64,000 nucleotides of DNA from Flavobacterium covae (GCA_019565575.1 CP067379.1:558001-622000), one strand, 5' to 3'. Positions 32,961-43,140 are shown, counted from the first letter of the stretch. Notes: generated from the letters alone by a model not told the origin. Program-made: numbers and translations.

Positions 32961-32968
32961 CAAATATA
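32961..32968 (-). promoter_or_regulatory. DUF58 gene -7 element TATATTTG, 4 nt before ATG
   Basis: Exact TAnnTTTG on the minus strand, implying a nearly leaderless message for the DUF58 gene. Confidence 0.55.
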
Positions 32969-32984
32969 CAGAATATGACATAAA

Positions 32985-33012
32985 AAAAGGCCTAACAAAT
33001 GTTAGACCTTTT
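32985..33012 (-). terminator. trxA terminator
   Basis: Arms aaaaggcctaaca (32985-32997) and tgttagacctttt (33000-33012) with one mismatch, T-rich on the minus strand, 20 bp past the trxA stop. Confidence 0.75.
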
Positions 33013-33031
33013 AAGTTTTTCTTATATTTTA

Positions 33032-33349
33032 TTACAATAAGGCATCAATTGCTTTAGCATAAGTATCTTTAGGAGCTACACCTACCTGACGTCCCACTAC
33101 TTCCCCATTTTGAAAAATCAAAACAGTAGGAATATTGCGAACACCGTACTTTGCAGCAAATTCTTGATTGGCATCGACATCTACCTTACCTATTACTGCT
33201 TTTCCTTCATATTCTGTTGCAATTTCATCAATAACGGGACCTACCATACGACAAGGTCCACACCAAGCCGCCCAAAAATCCACTAAAACAGGTTTGTCTG
33301 ATTGTAATACTACCTCATCAAATGTAGCATCTGTAATTGCTAATGCCAT
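33032..33349 (-). CDS. trxA: thioredoxin
   Basis: General protein disulfide reductant. The 105 residues include the active site AAWCGPCRM near 31-35 and the cis-proline NIPTVLIF. A TAAATTTG box lies at 33373-33380 upstream. Monocistronic with its own terminator. Confidence 0.96.
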   Translation of the reverse strand: MALAITDATFDEVVLQSDKPVLVDFWAAWCGPCRMVGPVIDEIATEYEGKAVIGKVDVDANQEFAAKYGVRNIPTVLIFQNGEVVGRQVGVAPKDTYAKAIDALL

Positions 33350-33636
33350 GTTATATCTTTTTAATTGTTAGACAAATTTACTACTTTATTTCAATTACAA
33401 ATACACTTCAATATTAATAATTAAAATAGCTCTATAACTAAAACAAATAGAGAATAAAGTGGGTATATAAAAAGCAATCTATTAACATCTAATTTAGCAC
33501 TTTTCCTTTCATCAAAAGGATAGATATATTGTATGTGCTATTTTACTTTAACTGTTATAATTCACTCGAATTTCCTTTTGATCAAAACAAGTTCTCAAAC
33601 TTTTATCCCTCTTTAAGCATCTAACATATAAGATTA

Positions 33637-34587
33637 CTAGAAATTATAACGCATTCCTAATGACAAACCAATACCACTAATACCTACATACGAACTTAGT
33701 TCATCTTTAGGTTTTGAGGAATCAAAGCCAGTTTGATTTGTTTCTAAACTATTAGAAGTTGTATTTAACTGATTAACGTAATTTGTATGAGATTCCGAAT
33801 AAGGTAAATTAGGCAATTGATTTACCCCTTCTACTCTATATTCTGTAGTTTCTTTTGTTTTTCCATGTACAGTAAAATTTCTGTATTCAATTTCAGCATA
33901 AGCAGATAATTTTGGAGCTATTTTATATGAAGTTCCAAGAGAAGCCATAAAACCAAGCGTAGGATTAGGCTTTACCACATCTGTTCTTTCTGAATTTCTA
34001 TATTTAGAGAAAGCTGGATTTGAAGCATAAAGTGGCGATATAGTAGACTTTGTAGTAGATTTTATTGTTAAATCACCAAATACAGGAATGATAACCCCTA
34101 CTTTAGTATAAGGTTCAAACTTATTTACTTCTCCTAAGTACAACACAACCGAAGGTGATAAATCTAACGCTCTAATTTTACCACTTACAACAGCATCAAA
34201 ATCACCAATAGATGAAACAGGTGTTTTAATCGACACATGTCTTTCAGCCATAGTTTTAGAAGCACTCATATAGTAATGTACTCCCATTTCAACTCCAAAA
34301 CGTTCTGAAAAGCGAAATCCTCCAATAAGATTAGTTCTTGAACCCTCACCAAAAGAACCTGTTATAGATTCTTTAGAAACTAAACTTGATGAAACACCAG
34401 TACCTCCAACAGTTATTAACGTTGTTTCATTTGTTGCAGCCAAACCGCTTACAACAGGAAATTCAGTTCCAACAGTTTGAAGAAAATAAGAACCTCCCGC
34501 TTTTAAATAAAACCCTCTTTTTGAATCCTGAGCATTAGTTGCTAATGAAAGAGCTACTGCTCCTAGTAACATAAATTTTTTAATCAT
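33637..34587 (-). CDS. outer-membrane beta-barrel protein
   Basis: About 316 residues from the ATG at 34585-34587. Signal peptide MIKKFMLLGAVALSLATNAQ, then alternating aromatic/hydrophobic strands (FGVEMGVHYYM, FEPYTKVGVIIPVFGD, SAYAEIEYRNFTVHG) and a terminal GLSLGMRYNF ending in Phe, typical of barrel insertion. Exact family not recognised. About 290 bp of AT-rich DNA separates it from trxA, where I see no gene. Confidence 0.8.
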   Translation of the reverse strand: MIKKFMLLGAVALSLATNAQDSKRGFYLKAGGSYFLQTVGTEFPVVSGLAATNETTLITVGGTGVSSSLVSKESITGSFGEGSRTNLIGGFRFSERFGVEMGVHYYMSASKTMAERHVSIKTPVSSIGDFDAVVSGKIRALDLSPSVVLYLGEVNKFEPYTKVGVIIPVFGDLTIKSTTKSTISPLYASNPAFSKYRNSERTDVVKPNPTLGFMASLGTSYKIAPKLSAYAEIEYRNFTVHGKTKETTEYRVEGVNQLPNLPYSESHTNYVNQLNTTSNSLETNQTGFDSSKPKDELSSYVGISGIGLSLGMRYNF

Positions 34588-34817
34588 TTCTTTAATAATT
34601 AGGTTAATTATATATTTTGGAAAACCCAAAACAATCAGTTGTGATATTACAAAAAAATCACTAACAAATGTTATTTATCAGCAAATATATTCTAAAAAAC
34701 GATTTATAAAAACAATTCATTAAAAAAACACTAAACAAAAATATATTTTTGTTTTAAAACACTAACTATCAAATACATTACAAATCAAACCAACAGTCCA
34801 TCTATTTATTTAGCTTT

Positions 34818-35508
34818 TTATTTTGAAATAGGTATTTTATAAAAAACACCTTCTCTCCCACCTATAACGATTCCTGAATCAGAATTAAATGCTGTAAACA
34901 CAAAAGTTCCAGAAACAGTTGTACCTGTATTTTCAGTAATAACAACTTGACCTCCGGTATTAGCCGTGCGAGTAATTTTAAGTTGAGCATCATTATTACC
35001 TCCATTTACGACAACTAAATCACCTCCCTTATAGTCTTTACCTGAATTAGCCAAAGTAACTTCAGAAATCATTCCTTGTGGATCAACATTAACATTCACC
35101 TTTAGTCCTGTACCTGATCCACCCGAAACACTTACTATTTTAGCATTAAGATAGCCAGTCCCTCGTTTTATAATTTCCATTTCACTAACGGGTCCTCTAG
35201 CCGTTACTGTTGAAAAACTTTCTGAATTTTGATTAATTCCTCTATAAGTAAGAACTCCGCTTCCGTTAATTATTCCTAGTGGGTAAGTCCCCACTTGACT
35301 ATCATTAAGTTGAATCTTTAAACTATGAGTAGATGAACTCCCTTCTAGAATTAACCCTCCTGGAAGCATTTATTTTAGCACTTTTACTATTAGCTTTCCA
35401 TAAACTATTGCCAATAACAACCTGAAATGCTTCATTATTAAATGTAACATCATTTTGACAAGAAACGCCTAACAATGAGACCAAAAAAAGACATGTAATA
35501 TTTCTCAT
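34818..35508 (-). CDS. secreted lipoprotein of unknown function
   Basis: Lipoprotein signal peptide with lipobox LLGVSC near residue 16. The body is Gly/Thr/Val-rich and beta-predicted (VSVSGGSGTGLKVNVNV, TGGQVVITENTGTT). The break at 35360-35366 (CTGGAAG) is resolved by removing one base: SAKINASGGLILEGSSST, 229 residues. An intact CTTCAG at about 35061 is preceded by A. It lies upstream of the beta-barrel gene on the same strand; any functional link is inferred only. Confidence 0.72.
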
Positions 35509-35619
35509 TTTCAATTTTATAAAACACAAAAATAACAGATATTGCCCCAATATACATTATTCCTATTTGAAAAAGAAAACAAAATATCATTTAGATCATT
35601 AAAAATCAAAATAATCTGT

Positions 35620-35627
35620 ATATTTGC
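35620..35627 (+). promoter_or_regulatory. rpsP operon -7 element TATATTTG
   Basis: Exact TAnnTTTG, 47 nt before the rpsP ATG. The leader contains a small hairpin, gaggt (35642-35646) with acctc (35652-35656). Confidence 0.6.
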
Positions 35628-35674
35628 ACCCTCAAATAACCGAGGTCGGGAACCTCAATTTAATCCAATTAATT

Positions 35675-36196
35675 ATGCCAGTTAGAATTAGATTACAAAG
35701 ACATGGTAAAAAAGGAAAACCTTTTTACTGGATTGTAGCGGCGGATTCACGCTCAAAAAGAGATGGTAAATTCTTAGATAAAATAGGAACTTACAATCCA
35801 AACACTAACCCTGCAACTATTGACTTAAATGTTGAAAAAGCAGTAACGTGGTTATTCAATGGTGCTCAGCCTACTGACACTGCTAGAGCAATTCTTTCTT
35901 ACAAAGGTGCTTTATTAAAACACCATTTAGAAGGTGGTGTTCGTAAAGGTGCTTTAACTCCTGAACAAGCGGAAGCTAAATTCACAGCTTGGATAGAAGA
36001 AAAAGCAGCTAAAGTAAATGCTAAAAAAGATGGCTTAGCTAAATCTAAAGCTGATGCTAAAGCTGATGCTTTAAAAGCTGAAAAAGAGGCTAACGAAAAA
36101 CGTATAGCAGCACAAGCTGAGGCAGCTAAAGAAGCAGCGGCAGCTGAAGAAGCACCAGTTGTAGAAGAAACTAACAACGAAGAAACAGAAGCTTAA
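35675..36196 (+). CDS. rpsP: ribosomal protein bS16 with Ala/Lys/Glu-rich extension
   Basis: 30S subunit protein. The start at 35675 ([19 protein letters not shown]) matches the family. The conserved domain ends near residue 85. The remaining ~90 residues form a charged, alanine-rich, helix-forming tail ([19 protein letters not shown]), a Bacteroidota feature that doubles the protein length to 173. The rimM gene follows after 16 bp, the usual rpsP-rimM pairing. Confidence 0.96.
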   Translation: MPVRIRLQRHGKKGKPFYWIVAADSRSKRDGKFLDKIGTYNPNTNPATIDLNVEKAVTWLFNGAQPTDTARAILSYKGALLKHHLEGGVRKGALTPEQAEAKFTAWIEEKAAKVNAKKDGLAKSKADAKADALKAEKEANEKRIAAQAEAAKEAAAAEEAPVVEETNNEETEA

Positions 36197-36212
36197 TTAT
36201 AATTGGCGATAT

Positions 36213-36739
36213 ATGCGTAAAGATGATTGTTTCTATTTGGGTAAAATCGCTAAAAAATTTAGTTTCAAGGGAGAAGTCTTGATCTATTTAGATACGGATG
36301 AACCCGAAATGTATGAAGAATTGGAGTCAGTCTTTGTTGCAAACAACAAAGACTTGGTTCCTTTTTTATAGAAAAAACACAACTCCACAAAAGTACTTTT
36401 TTAAAGGTAAAATTTGAAGATGTAAATTCAGAAGAGGAAGCTGACGAAATAATAGGAAAAGAAGTTTATCTCCCTTTATCCATGCTCCCTCCTTTAGAAG
36501 GTAATAAATTTTACTATCATGAGGTAATAGGGTATCAAGTTCTAGATCAACGTCTTGGCTACATTGGCAATATAGTAGCTATTAATGATAGTGCTGCTCA
36601 GCCTCTTTTTGAAATAGAAAAAGAAGGGATTGAAATTTTGATACCTATGATTGATGAATTCATAGTAACACTAAACCGAAATGAAAAAAGCATCACTTTA
36701 AACACCCCAGAAGGTTTGGTTGATCTCTATTTAAAGTAA
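36213..36739 (+). CDS. rimM: 16S rRNA processing protein RimM
   Basis: Chaperone for 30S head assembly that binds uS19. The N-terminal barrel starts [22 protein letters not shown], and the C-terminal PRC barrel contains [10 protein letters not shown] and [12 protein letters not shown]6 run at about 36363-36369 is one base short; adding it joins [20 protein letters not shown] and gives 175 residues. Second gene of the rpsP operon. Confidence 0.93.
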
Positions 36740-36897
36740 TTTTACTCAAAAGACACCTTATTAAAAGAAAAAAACTTGCTCCTTAATTTACACTTTAGTA
36801 ATAAGAAAATTAAGTTATTGTATTACAAAATCTGTTTCTAATCGAAATAACAAGACTGCAATTTTTCCAAGCAAGCACTTTTACACTATATTTAGTT

Positions 36898-37601
36898 ATG
36901 TTTCAGTTTAAAAAATTCAGCATTCAACAGGATCGCTGTGCTATGAAAGTAGGCACAGATGGCGTTTTATTAGGTGCTTGGACACCTCTTTTCAACAATC
37001 CCTATTCTATTTTAGACATAGGAACTGGCACAGGACTAATAGCTCTTATGCTTGCACAAAGATCAAAAGCGGAACAGATAGATGCTATAGAAATTGATGA
37101 CAACGCTTATGAACAATGCGTTGATAATTTTGAACAATCACCTTGGTATGATCGTCTATATTGTTACCATGCTGGACTAGATGAATTTGTAGACGAAATA
37201 GATGAGGAATACGATTTAATCGTATCAAATCCTCCTTTTACACTACTGATTATAAAAGCAATAAAGACGCACGCGATCGAGCTCGTTTTGAAGATTCTCT
37301 ACCATTTGAAGAATTAATTGAAGCTGTTGATTTTTTTCTTTCAGACCAAGGTATATTTGCTCTTATAGTTCCTTTTTCAGAAGAAAATAAAATAAAAAGT
37401 TTATGCCAAGAACGCTCATTATATCCTTTACGAATTACAAGGGTAAAGGGAACTCCAAAATCTGAAGTAAAAAGGAGCTTGATAGCTTTCACACGTATTA
37501 AACAAGATCCTTTAATAGACGAATTAATAATCGAAAATTCAAGACATAATTACACTGAGGATTATATTCGATTGACTGAAGATTTTTATTTAAAGATGTA
37601 A
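36898..37601 (+). CDS. tRNA1(Val) adenine-37 N6-methyltransferase (YfiC/TrmN6 type)
   Basis: SAM-dependent methyltransferase. SAM motif I is ILDIGTGTGLIALML near residue 40, and the N6-adenine motif SNPPF is near 112. The frame breaks at a short T run at about 37237-37241. Adding one T restores NPPFYTTDYKSNKDARDRARF and 234 residues. Two intact CTGAAG sites occur in this gene (about 37471 and 37575). tRNA specificity is inferred from the family. Confidence 0.87.
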
Positions 37602-37723
37602 TTAATTTAACATTTTAAACAATCTAAAAAATAGAGAAGGTGTCCTAAAATCTGAACTCACTTTCTAATAATCGAATATATAAAAACCATCTCCGATAGG
37701 TATTCTATAATATTTTTAATAAT

Positions 37724-37760
37724 AATAGAGGCTGCCAAAAAAAACTAGACAGCCTCTATT
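37724..37760. terminator. bidirectional terminator between methyltransferase and hpd
   Basis: Perfect 11-bp arms aatagaggctg (37724-37734) and cagcctctatt (37750-37760) with an A-rich loop. The GAGGCTG/CAGCCTC arms are the same heptamer as the ends of the IS1182-type element. Confidence 0.75.
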
Positions 37761-37773
37761 ATATTTTATTTTT

Positions 37774-38937
37774 TTACAAAGTTCCTCTCAGCATTTGTTC
37801 TCTTTCAATAGATTCAAATAAGGCTTTAAAATTACCTGCACCAAATCCTTTTGCCCCCATTCTTTGAATAATTTCAAAAAATAATGTTGGACGATCTTCA
37901 ACTGGTCTAGTAAATATTTGCAATAAATACCCTTCTTCATCTGCATCAATCATAATTCCTAATTTTTGAAGCTCATTAATATCTTCTTTAAACTTAGTCA
38001 TGTGATCTTTTAAACGTTCTGGTATTGCATCATAATAAGCTTGTGGTGGTGTGGTTAGAAACTCTACTCCTCTTGCACGCATATCCGCCACTGTTTTAAT
38101 TATATCATCCGTTGCCACCGCAATATGTTGCACTCCTTCACCTTCATAAAAATCTAAATATTCCTCAATTTGGGAACGTTTTTTACCATTAGCTGGCTCG
38201 TTGATAGGAAATTTTATTCGTCCATTTCCATTTGACATAACTTTAGACATTAATGCGGAATACTCAGTCGTAATTTGTTTATCATCAAAAGAAAGGAAAT
38301 TCACAAATCCCATTACATCCTCAAACCATTTTACTGCCTCATTCATGCGATTCCAACCTGTATTTCCAACCATGTGATCAATATACTTTAAGCCTACAGA
38401 TTCTGGGTTGTAATCTGATTTCCACTCATTATATCCTGGCATAAATACTCCGTTGTAATTTTTTCTTTCTACAAAAACAAAAACTGTTTCCCCATAAGCG
38501 CCATAAATTCCTGCTCTTACAACTTCTCCATTTTCATCTTTTTCAACAATTGGTTCAAAATAAACCTTTGCTCCTCTTTTTGTAGTTTCTTCGAAAGCAG
38601 AATGGGCATCTTCTACCCAAAGAGCAATTACTTTAACTCCATCTCCATGTTTTTTCACATGTTCTCCAATAGACGAATCACTATTAAGGGCTGTTGTTAA
38701 TACTAATCGAATTTTATCTTGTTTTAACACGTAAGATGCACGGTCTTTTACTCCTGTTTCTAAACCTGCATAAGCTAATGACTGAAAACCAAAAGCTGTT
38801 TTATAAAAATGAGCTGCTTGTTTTGCGTTTCCAACATATAATTCTACATAATCTGTACCTAAAAGAGGAAGAAAATCTTGTGCTCCATCAAATATTTTTT
38901 CTAAACCGTATTCTACGGATTTTAATTCTTGTGTCAT
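37774..38937 (-). CDS. hpd: 4-hydroxyphenylpyruvate dioxygenase
   Basis: Makes homogentisate from 4-hydroxyphenylpyruvate in tyrosine degradation. At 387 residues it has two VOC domains. Iron ligands are the His in YIDHMVGN, the His in VQHIAVATDD and the Glu in LFFEIIQR near the C-terminus. It lies 83 bp downstream of hmgA on the same strand, forming the two central ring-processing steps. Confidence 0.96.
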   Translation of the reverse strand: MTQELKSVEYGLEKIFDGAQDFLPLLGTDYVELYVGNAKQAAHFYKTAFGFQSLAYAGLETGVKDRASYVLKQDKIRLVLTTALNSDSSIGEHVKKHGDGVKVIALWVEDAHSAFEETTKRGAKVYFEPIVEKDENGEVVRAGIYGAYGETVFVFVERKNYNGVFMPGYNEWKSDYNPESVGLKYIDHMVGNTGWNRMNEAVKWFEDVMGFVNFLSFDDKQITTEYSALMSKVMSNGNGRIKFPINEPANGKKRSQIEEYLDFYEGEGVQHIAVATDDIIKTVADMRARGVEFLTTPPQAYYDAIPERLKDHMTKFKEDINELQKLGIMIDADEEGYLLQIFTRPVEDRPTLFFEIIQRMGAKGFGAGNFKALFESIEREQMLRGTL

Positions 38938-39020
38938 ATTTTTTTATTAAAAAAAGAAGGGTTGAATTTCATACAATTTATAAAATAATAACGCTTCTAT
39001 TGAATATTTTTACTTTTTTT

Positions 39021-40178
39021 TTATTCTAACCAGGATTGATAATATTTATCATCTGCAATTTGCATAGCTTCTTCGGTGACTTTCAAAGGTTTAAAAGTAT
39101 CAACCATCACAGCTAATTCTAAGGTATCTTTTTTACCAATACTTCTTTCTGCCGCTCCTGGATGAGGACCATGAGGAATACCTGCTGGATGCAACGATAT
39201 ATGTCCTGCTTCTATATCATTACGGCTCATAAAATCTCCATCAACATAATATAATACTTCATCAGAATCTATATTACTATGATTATAGGGTGCTGGAATT
39301 GATTCTGGATGGTAATCATACAACCTCGGAACGAAGGAACAAATTACAAAAGCATCTGTTTCAAATGTTTGATGTATAGGTGGCGGTAAATGTATACGTC
39401 CTGTGATAGGTTCAAAATCATGAATTGAAAAAGCATACGGATAATTATACCCATCATATCCTACTACATCGAATGGATGTGAGGCATAAACTACATCAAA
39501 AATTTCGTCCTTTTTTTTAATTTTAATCAAAAAGTCTCCCTTTTCATTATAACTTTCTAATTCTTCTGGTTTACGAATATCACGTTCACAAAAAGGAGAA
39601 TGCTCTAAAAGTTGTCCAAACCAGTTTCTATATCTCTTAGGAGTATATACAGGTCTTCGGGATTCTACAATAAATAATCTATTATCCTCTGTTTCAAAAT
39701 CTATTTTATAAATCATACCTCTAGGAATGACTAAATAATCTCCATATTTAAAATCTAGATTACCTAACATTGTCCTTAACTTACCAGTCCCTTTATGTAT
39801 AAAGAGAACCTCATCAGAATCAGTATTTTTATAAAAATAGTCTGTAGTAGATTTTCTAGGAGCCGCTAGAACAATATGACAATCAGAATTTGTTAAAACA
39901 ATTTTTCTACTTTCTAAAAAATCATCTTGAGGGGCTACTTGAAAACCACGTAAACGATAAGACTGTATATTGTTGGCTTTTGCAATTTTAGGTGCCACAG
40001 AATACGGTTCTTTTATTTCTTTTACCATTGTTGGTCTGTACTCATGATACATATTGGTTGACATACCATCAAAACCAATAGTCCCAAAAAGTTGTTCATA
40101 ATATAAATCGCCATTTTCTTTACGGAATTGAATATGACGTTTGTGGGGAATTTTTCCTAATTTGTGATATATAGGCAT
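39021..40178 (-). CDS. hmgA: homogentisate 1,2-dioxygenase
   Basis: Ring-opening iron dioxygenase giving maleylacetoacetate. The 385 residues show DGYNYPYAFSIHDFEPITGRIHLPPP and HPAGIPHGPHPGA with the metal-binding His/Glu residues. It begins with MPIYHKLGKIPHKRHIQFR. It is followed by hpd. Maleylacetoacetate isomerase and fumarylacetoacetase genes are not in the window. Confidence 0.95.
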   Translation of the reverse strand: MPIYHKLGKIPHKRHIQFRKENGDLYYEQLFGTIGFDGMSTNMYHEYRPTMVKEIKEPYSVAPKIAKANNIQSYRLRGFQVAPQDDFLESRKIVLTNSDCHIVLAAPRKSTTDYFYKNTDSDEVLFIHKGTGKLRTMLGNLDFKYGDYLVIPRGMIYKIDFETEDNRLFIVESRRPVYTPKRYRNWFGQLLEHSPFCERDIRKPEELESYNEKGDFLIKIKKKDEIFDVVYASHPFDVVGYDGYNYPYAFSIHDFEPITGRIHLPPPIHQTFETDAFVICSFVPRLYDYHPESIPAPYNHSNIDSDEVLYYVDGDFMSRNDIEAGHISLHPAGIPHGPHPGAAERSIGKKDTLELAVMVDTFKPLKVTEEAMQIADDKYYQSWLE

Positions 40179-40371
40179 TGCATAAAATGTATTAATTAGA
40201 CCATTTTTTTAACTTTTTTTAAATTACATTAAGACTTTTATATAATCAAAACTAATCTCACATCAAACTCATTCAGGGTTTCTTTTTATAAGAAATTTCA
40301 AATGAATTAACAAATCTTCAAATATAGAGTTCATATTATACAAATTTCGAAAAAAAAGTGGTAAAAAAAAA

Positions 40372-40796
40372 TTAATTATAAATTCTAACTATTCCGTTTA
40401 AATTTTCCACATTATATCTTTTTAAAGGATATTGTTTCCCTCCATCTCCTGTATACAAACTAAACTCGCTATTATCGCAGGTACACTGTGCTATTATACC
40501 TTTAAGATTTAGTTTTGAACAATTGGTAGGATACTGAAGAGGACAACTTGCTTCCCAAGCTACAAAATCACCTGCCCCACTAGTTCTCATAACAATAACG
40601 CCTTGAATTCAGCTCCAGGAATCGTAATCATCAAAGGTTCACCTGGATAATTAAGTTTATTATAGGAAGGAAGCAAAAGATTTAGATCAATTGAAAAGCT
40701 GTTATTTGTTAAATAAGGATTTGAATTATTAACTGAATTATTTTTATCACAAGCAAAAACGAAAATGCAAATAATAATTAAAAAATATTTTTTCAT
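40372..40796 (-). CDS. lipoprotein with degenerate Rieske-like fold
   Basis: Signal peptide with lipobox FACDKN (Cys near 16). Downstream, ASCPLQYPTNC and IAQCTCDNSEFSLYTGDGG follow the spacing of a Rieske ferredoxin (CxH...CxxH), but the histidines are absent, so no Rieske cluster is expected. The frame is broken near 40594-40596 by a short G/C run; one added base gives EFKGVIVMRTSGAGDF and 141 residues. An intact CTGAAG lies at about 40533. It is divergent from greA. Function unknown. Confidence 0.68.
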
Positions 40797-40891
40797 GCTT
40801 TTTATTTGATTTTTTTCGCAACAAATTTAAATTATTTACATTTGTATAACGTTGAATCAATCAATTAAATTACTAACTGAATAAAAAATAG

Positions 40892-40899
40892 TATCTTTG
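40892..40899 (+). promoter_or_regulatory. greA -7 element TATCTTTG
   Basis: Exact TAnnTTTG, 53 nt before the greA ATG and immediately followed by a terminator-like hairpin. Confidence 0.6.
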
Positions 40900-40903
40900 C
40901 GAG

Positions 40904-40928
40904 AAATCCCGCTACAATGGGATTTTTT
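40904..40928 (+). promoter_or_regulatory. terminator-like hairpin in the greA leader
   Basis: Arms aaatccc (40904-40910) and gggattt (40919-40925), running into T6 (40923-40928). It lies between the only visible promoter box and the greA start. Confidence 0.6.
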
Positions 40929-40952
40929 CTATTTATACAATATGATGATGTT

Positions 40953-41430
40953 ATGAGTAAAGTATCTTATTATACAGCAGAAGGATTAAAAAAATTAAAA
41001 GAAGAATTAGAATATTTAAAATCTGTAGAACGTCCAAAAGCGTCTGGAAGCTATTGCAGAAGCTCGTGATAAGGGAGATTTATCAGAAAATGCCGAATAC
41101 GATGCAGCCAAGGAAGCACAAGGTCTTTTAGAAATGAAGATTGCTAAGATGGAAGAGTTATATGCTAATGCGCGATTAATAGATGAGTCACAATTAGATC
41201 TATCTAAAGTACTGGTTTTATCTAATGTAAAAATTAAAAATCAAGCAAACGGAATGGAATTAATGTACCAGTTAGTTGCCGAAAGCGAAGCTGATTTAAA
41301 GAAAAATAAAATTTCTGTTACTTCTCCTATAGGAAAAGGTTTATTAGGAAAATCAGTAGGTGAAATTGCCGAAATTAACGTTCCTAATGGAGTTTTAAAA
41401 TTTGAGATTTTAGAAATCAGTAGAGATTAA
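40953..41430 (+). CDS. greA: transcription elongation factor GreA
   Basis: Stimulates RNA cleavage by backtracked RNA polymerase. The N-terminal coiled coil contains [18 protein letters not shown] and the acidic tip [16 protein letters not shown]; the C-terminal FKBP-like domain contains [18 protein letters not shown]. The frame is broken at 41044-41050 (CTGGAAG). Removing one G restores [16 protein letters not shown] and 158 residues. The HIT gene follows 16 bp later. Confidence 0.95.
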
Positions 41431-41446
41431 TTTAAAAGAAACTCGT

Positions 41447-41836
41447 ATGGCTTCAATTTTTACAAAAATTATAAACGGTGAAATTCCTTGCTACAAAATA
41501 GCAGAGGATGCAAATTATTTAGCTTTTTTAGATGTAAACCCAAATGCAAAAGGACATACCCTTTGTATTCCTAAAAAGAAATCAATAAAATTTTTGAAAT
41601 GGATGATGAGCTTTATTTAGGTTTAATGTCTTTTTCGAAAAAAGTGGCCATTGCAATTGAAAAAGCAATTCCATGTAAACGGGTAGGAATGACCGTAATT
41701 GGATTAGAAGTTCCACATGCTCACGTACATTTAATACCATTAAACATGATGGACGATGCTCGCTTCACAAATAAAGTAAAACTATCAGATGAAGAGTTTA
41801 AAATAATTGCTGGAAGCTATTGTTAATCAATTATAA
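41447..41836 (+). CDS. HIT family nucleotide hydrolase
   Basis: Histidine-triad protein of the HINT branch that cleaves purine nucleoside phosphoramidates. Features are [18 protein letters not shown] at the start and the triad HAHVHLIPL near residue 97. Two breaks: an A5 run at about 41573-41578, and CTGGAAG at 41810-41816. Correction gives 129 residues ending IIAEAIVNQL. It lies between greA and recA. Confidence 0.92.
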
Positions 41837-41862
41837 TTTTAACACCTGTAAATTCAAAAAAA

Positions 41863-42867
41863 ATGAGTTCAGAAAAAGAGGCAAAACTAAAAGCTCTACA
41901 ACTTACTTTAGATAAATTAGACAAGGCATACGGTAAAGGTACCGTAATGAAAATGGGAGACAAAGCAATAGAAGAAGTAGAAGTTATTTCTTCGGGATCT
42001 CTAGGAGTAGATTTAGCATTAGGTGTTGGCGGTTATCCTAAAGGGCGTATTATAGAAATATTTGGACCTGAATCATCGGGAAAAACCACCCTTACATTAC
42101 ACGCAATTGCAGAAGCTCAAAAAGCAGGCGGAATTGCTGCTTTTATAGATGCTGAACACGCATTTGATCGCTTCTATGCAGAAAAACTAGGCATTGACAT
42201 TGACAACCTTATTATTTCTCAACCTGACAATGGTGAACAAGCTCTGGAAATTGCGGAAAGCTTAATTCGATCTGGAGCTGTAGATATTGTAGTAATAGAC
42301 TCTGTTGCTGCACTTACTCCAAAAAGCGAAATTGAAGGTGACATGGGAGATTCTAAGATGGGATTACACGCCCGCTTGATGTCACAAGCCCTACGTAAAT
42401 TAACAGCAACTATTAGCAAAACGAATTGTACTGTATTTTTCATCAACCAGCTTCGCGATAAAATAGGTGTAATGTTTGGAAATCCTGAAACTACGACTGG
42501 TGGAAATGCTCTAAAATTTTACGCATCTGTACGCTTAGATATTCGTCGTTCTTCGCAGATCAAAGATGGAGAAAACGTATTGGGTAACCGTACCAAAGTT
42601 AAAATAGTTAAAAATAAAGTAGCACCTCCTTTTAAAACGGCAGAATTTGACATTATGTATGGCGAAGGTGTCTCTAAAACTGGCGAAATATTAGATTTAG
42701 CTGTTGAATTTGAAGTTATCAAAAAATCAGGATCTTGGTTTAGTTATGGGGAAACAAAACTGGGTCAAGGTCGAGATTCTGTTAAATCTTTAATAAAAGA
42801 CAATCCTGAATTAGCAGAGGAGCTAGAAATCAAAATCAAGGAGCTAATTAAAAATTTAGAGAATTAA
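41863..42867 (+). CDS. recA: recombinase RecA
   Basis: Strand-exchange ATPase and SOS co-protease. The 334 residues include Walker [10 protein letters not shown] near 70, the Walker B region [12 protein letters not shown], loop L2 [22 protein letters not shown] and the C-terminal GSWFSYGE. It lies 26 bp after the HIT gene. No LexA-type operator is obvious. A terminator follows. Confidence 0.98.
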   Translation: MSSEKEAKLKALQLTLDKLDKAYGKGTVMKMGDKAIEEVEVISSGSLGVDLALGVGGYPKGRIIEIFGPESSGKTTLTLHAIAEAQKAGGIAAFIDAEHAFDRFYAEKLGIDIDNLIISQPDNGEQALEIAESLIRSGAVDIVVIDSVAALTPKSEIEGDMGDSKMGLHARLMSQALRKLTATISKTNCTVFFINQLRDKIGVMFGNPETTTGGNALKFYASVRLDIRRSSQIKDGENVLGNRTKVKIVKNKVAPPFKTAEFDIMYGEGVSKTGEILDLAVEFEVIKKSGSWFSYGETKLGQGRDSVKSLIKDNPELAEELEIKIKELIKNLEN

Positions 42868-42875
42868 TTTATCTT

Positions 42876-42909
42876 AGTTGCAAAAAAAAAATTTGCAACT
42901 ATTTTTTTT
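42876..42909 (+). terminator. recA terminator
   Basis: Arms agttgcaaa (42876-42884) and tttgcaact (42892-42900) with a long T run from 42902. Confidence 0.8.
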
Positions 42910-42927
42910 TACATATATTTACGATAT

Positions 42928-43140
42928 ATGAGAAGAAAAAATCAATACAACAATTATCTATTGATTATAATATTAGCAACAAAATCAATTTTTGCTATTG
43001 CGCCAGCTCCTCCTCCACCAATAAAGAGAGCACTTCCCCCTGGCACTGTTCCAATAGATGACCATTTACTAATTTTAATTCTTTCAGCAATATTATTATC
43101 ATTTTATTTTTTAAGAAAGAGTATAAAAAAAAGCTCCTAA
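42928..43140 (+). CDS. 70-residue secreted mini-protein with PID-type C-terminal sorting region
   Basis: N-terminal signal peptide (hydrophobic LLIIILATKSIFA), a short proline-rich stretch (APAPPPPIKRALPPG), then VPIDDHL followed by one hydrophobic helix and a basic tail (KSIKKSS). This three-part tail resembles exosortase-type sorting signals; short Bacteroidota proteins with a PID motif before the helix are known. The mature protein would be only about 20-25 residues. Partner and role unknown. Confidence 0.65.
   Translation: MRRKNQYNNYLLIIILATKSIFAIAPAPPPPIKRALPPGTVPIDDHLLILILSAILLSFYFLRKSIKKSS

Noticed and set aside
37724..37760. Solo end or remnant of the IS1182-type element
   Set aside because: Similarity is limited to the seven-base arms; the perfect 11-bp hairpin between converging genes is explained as a terminator.
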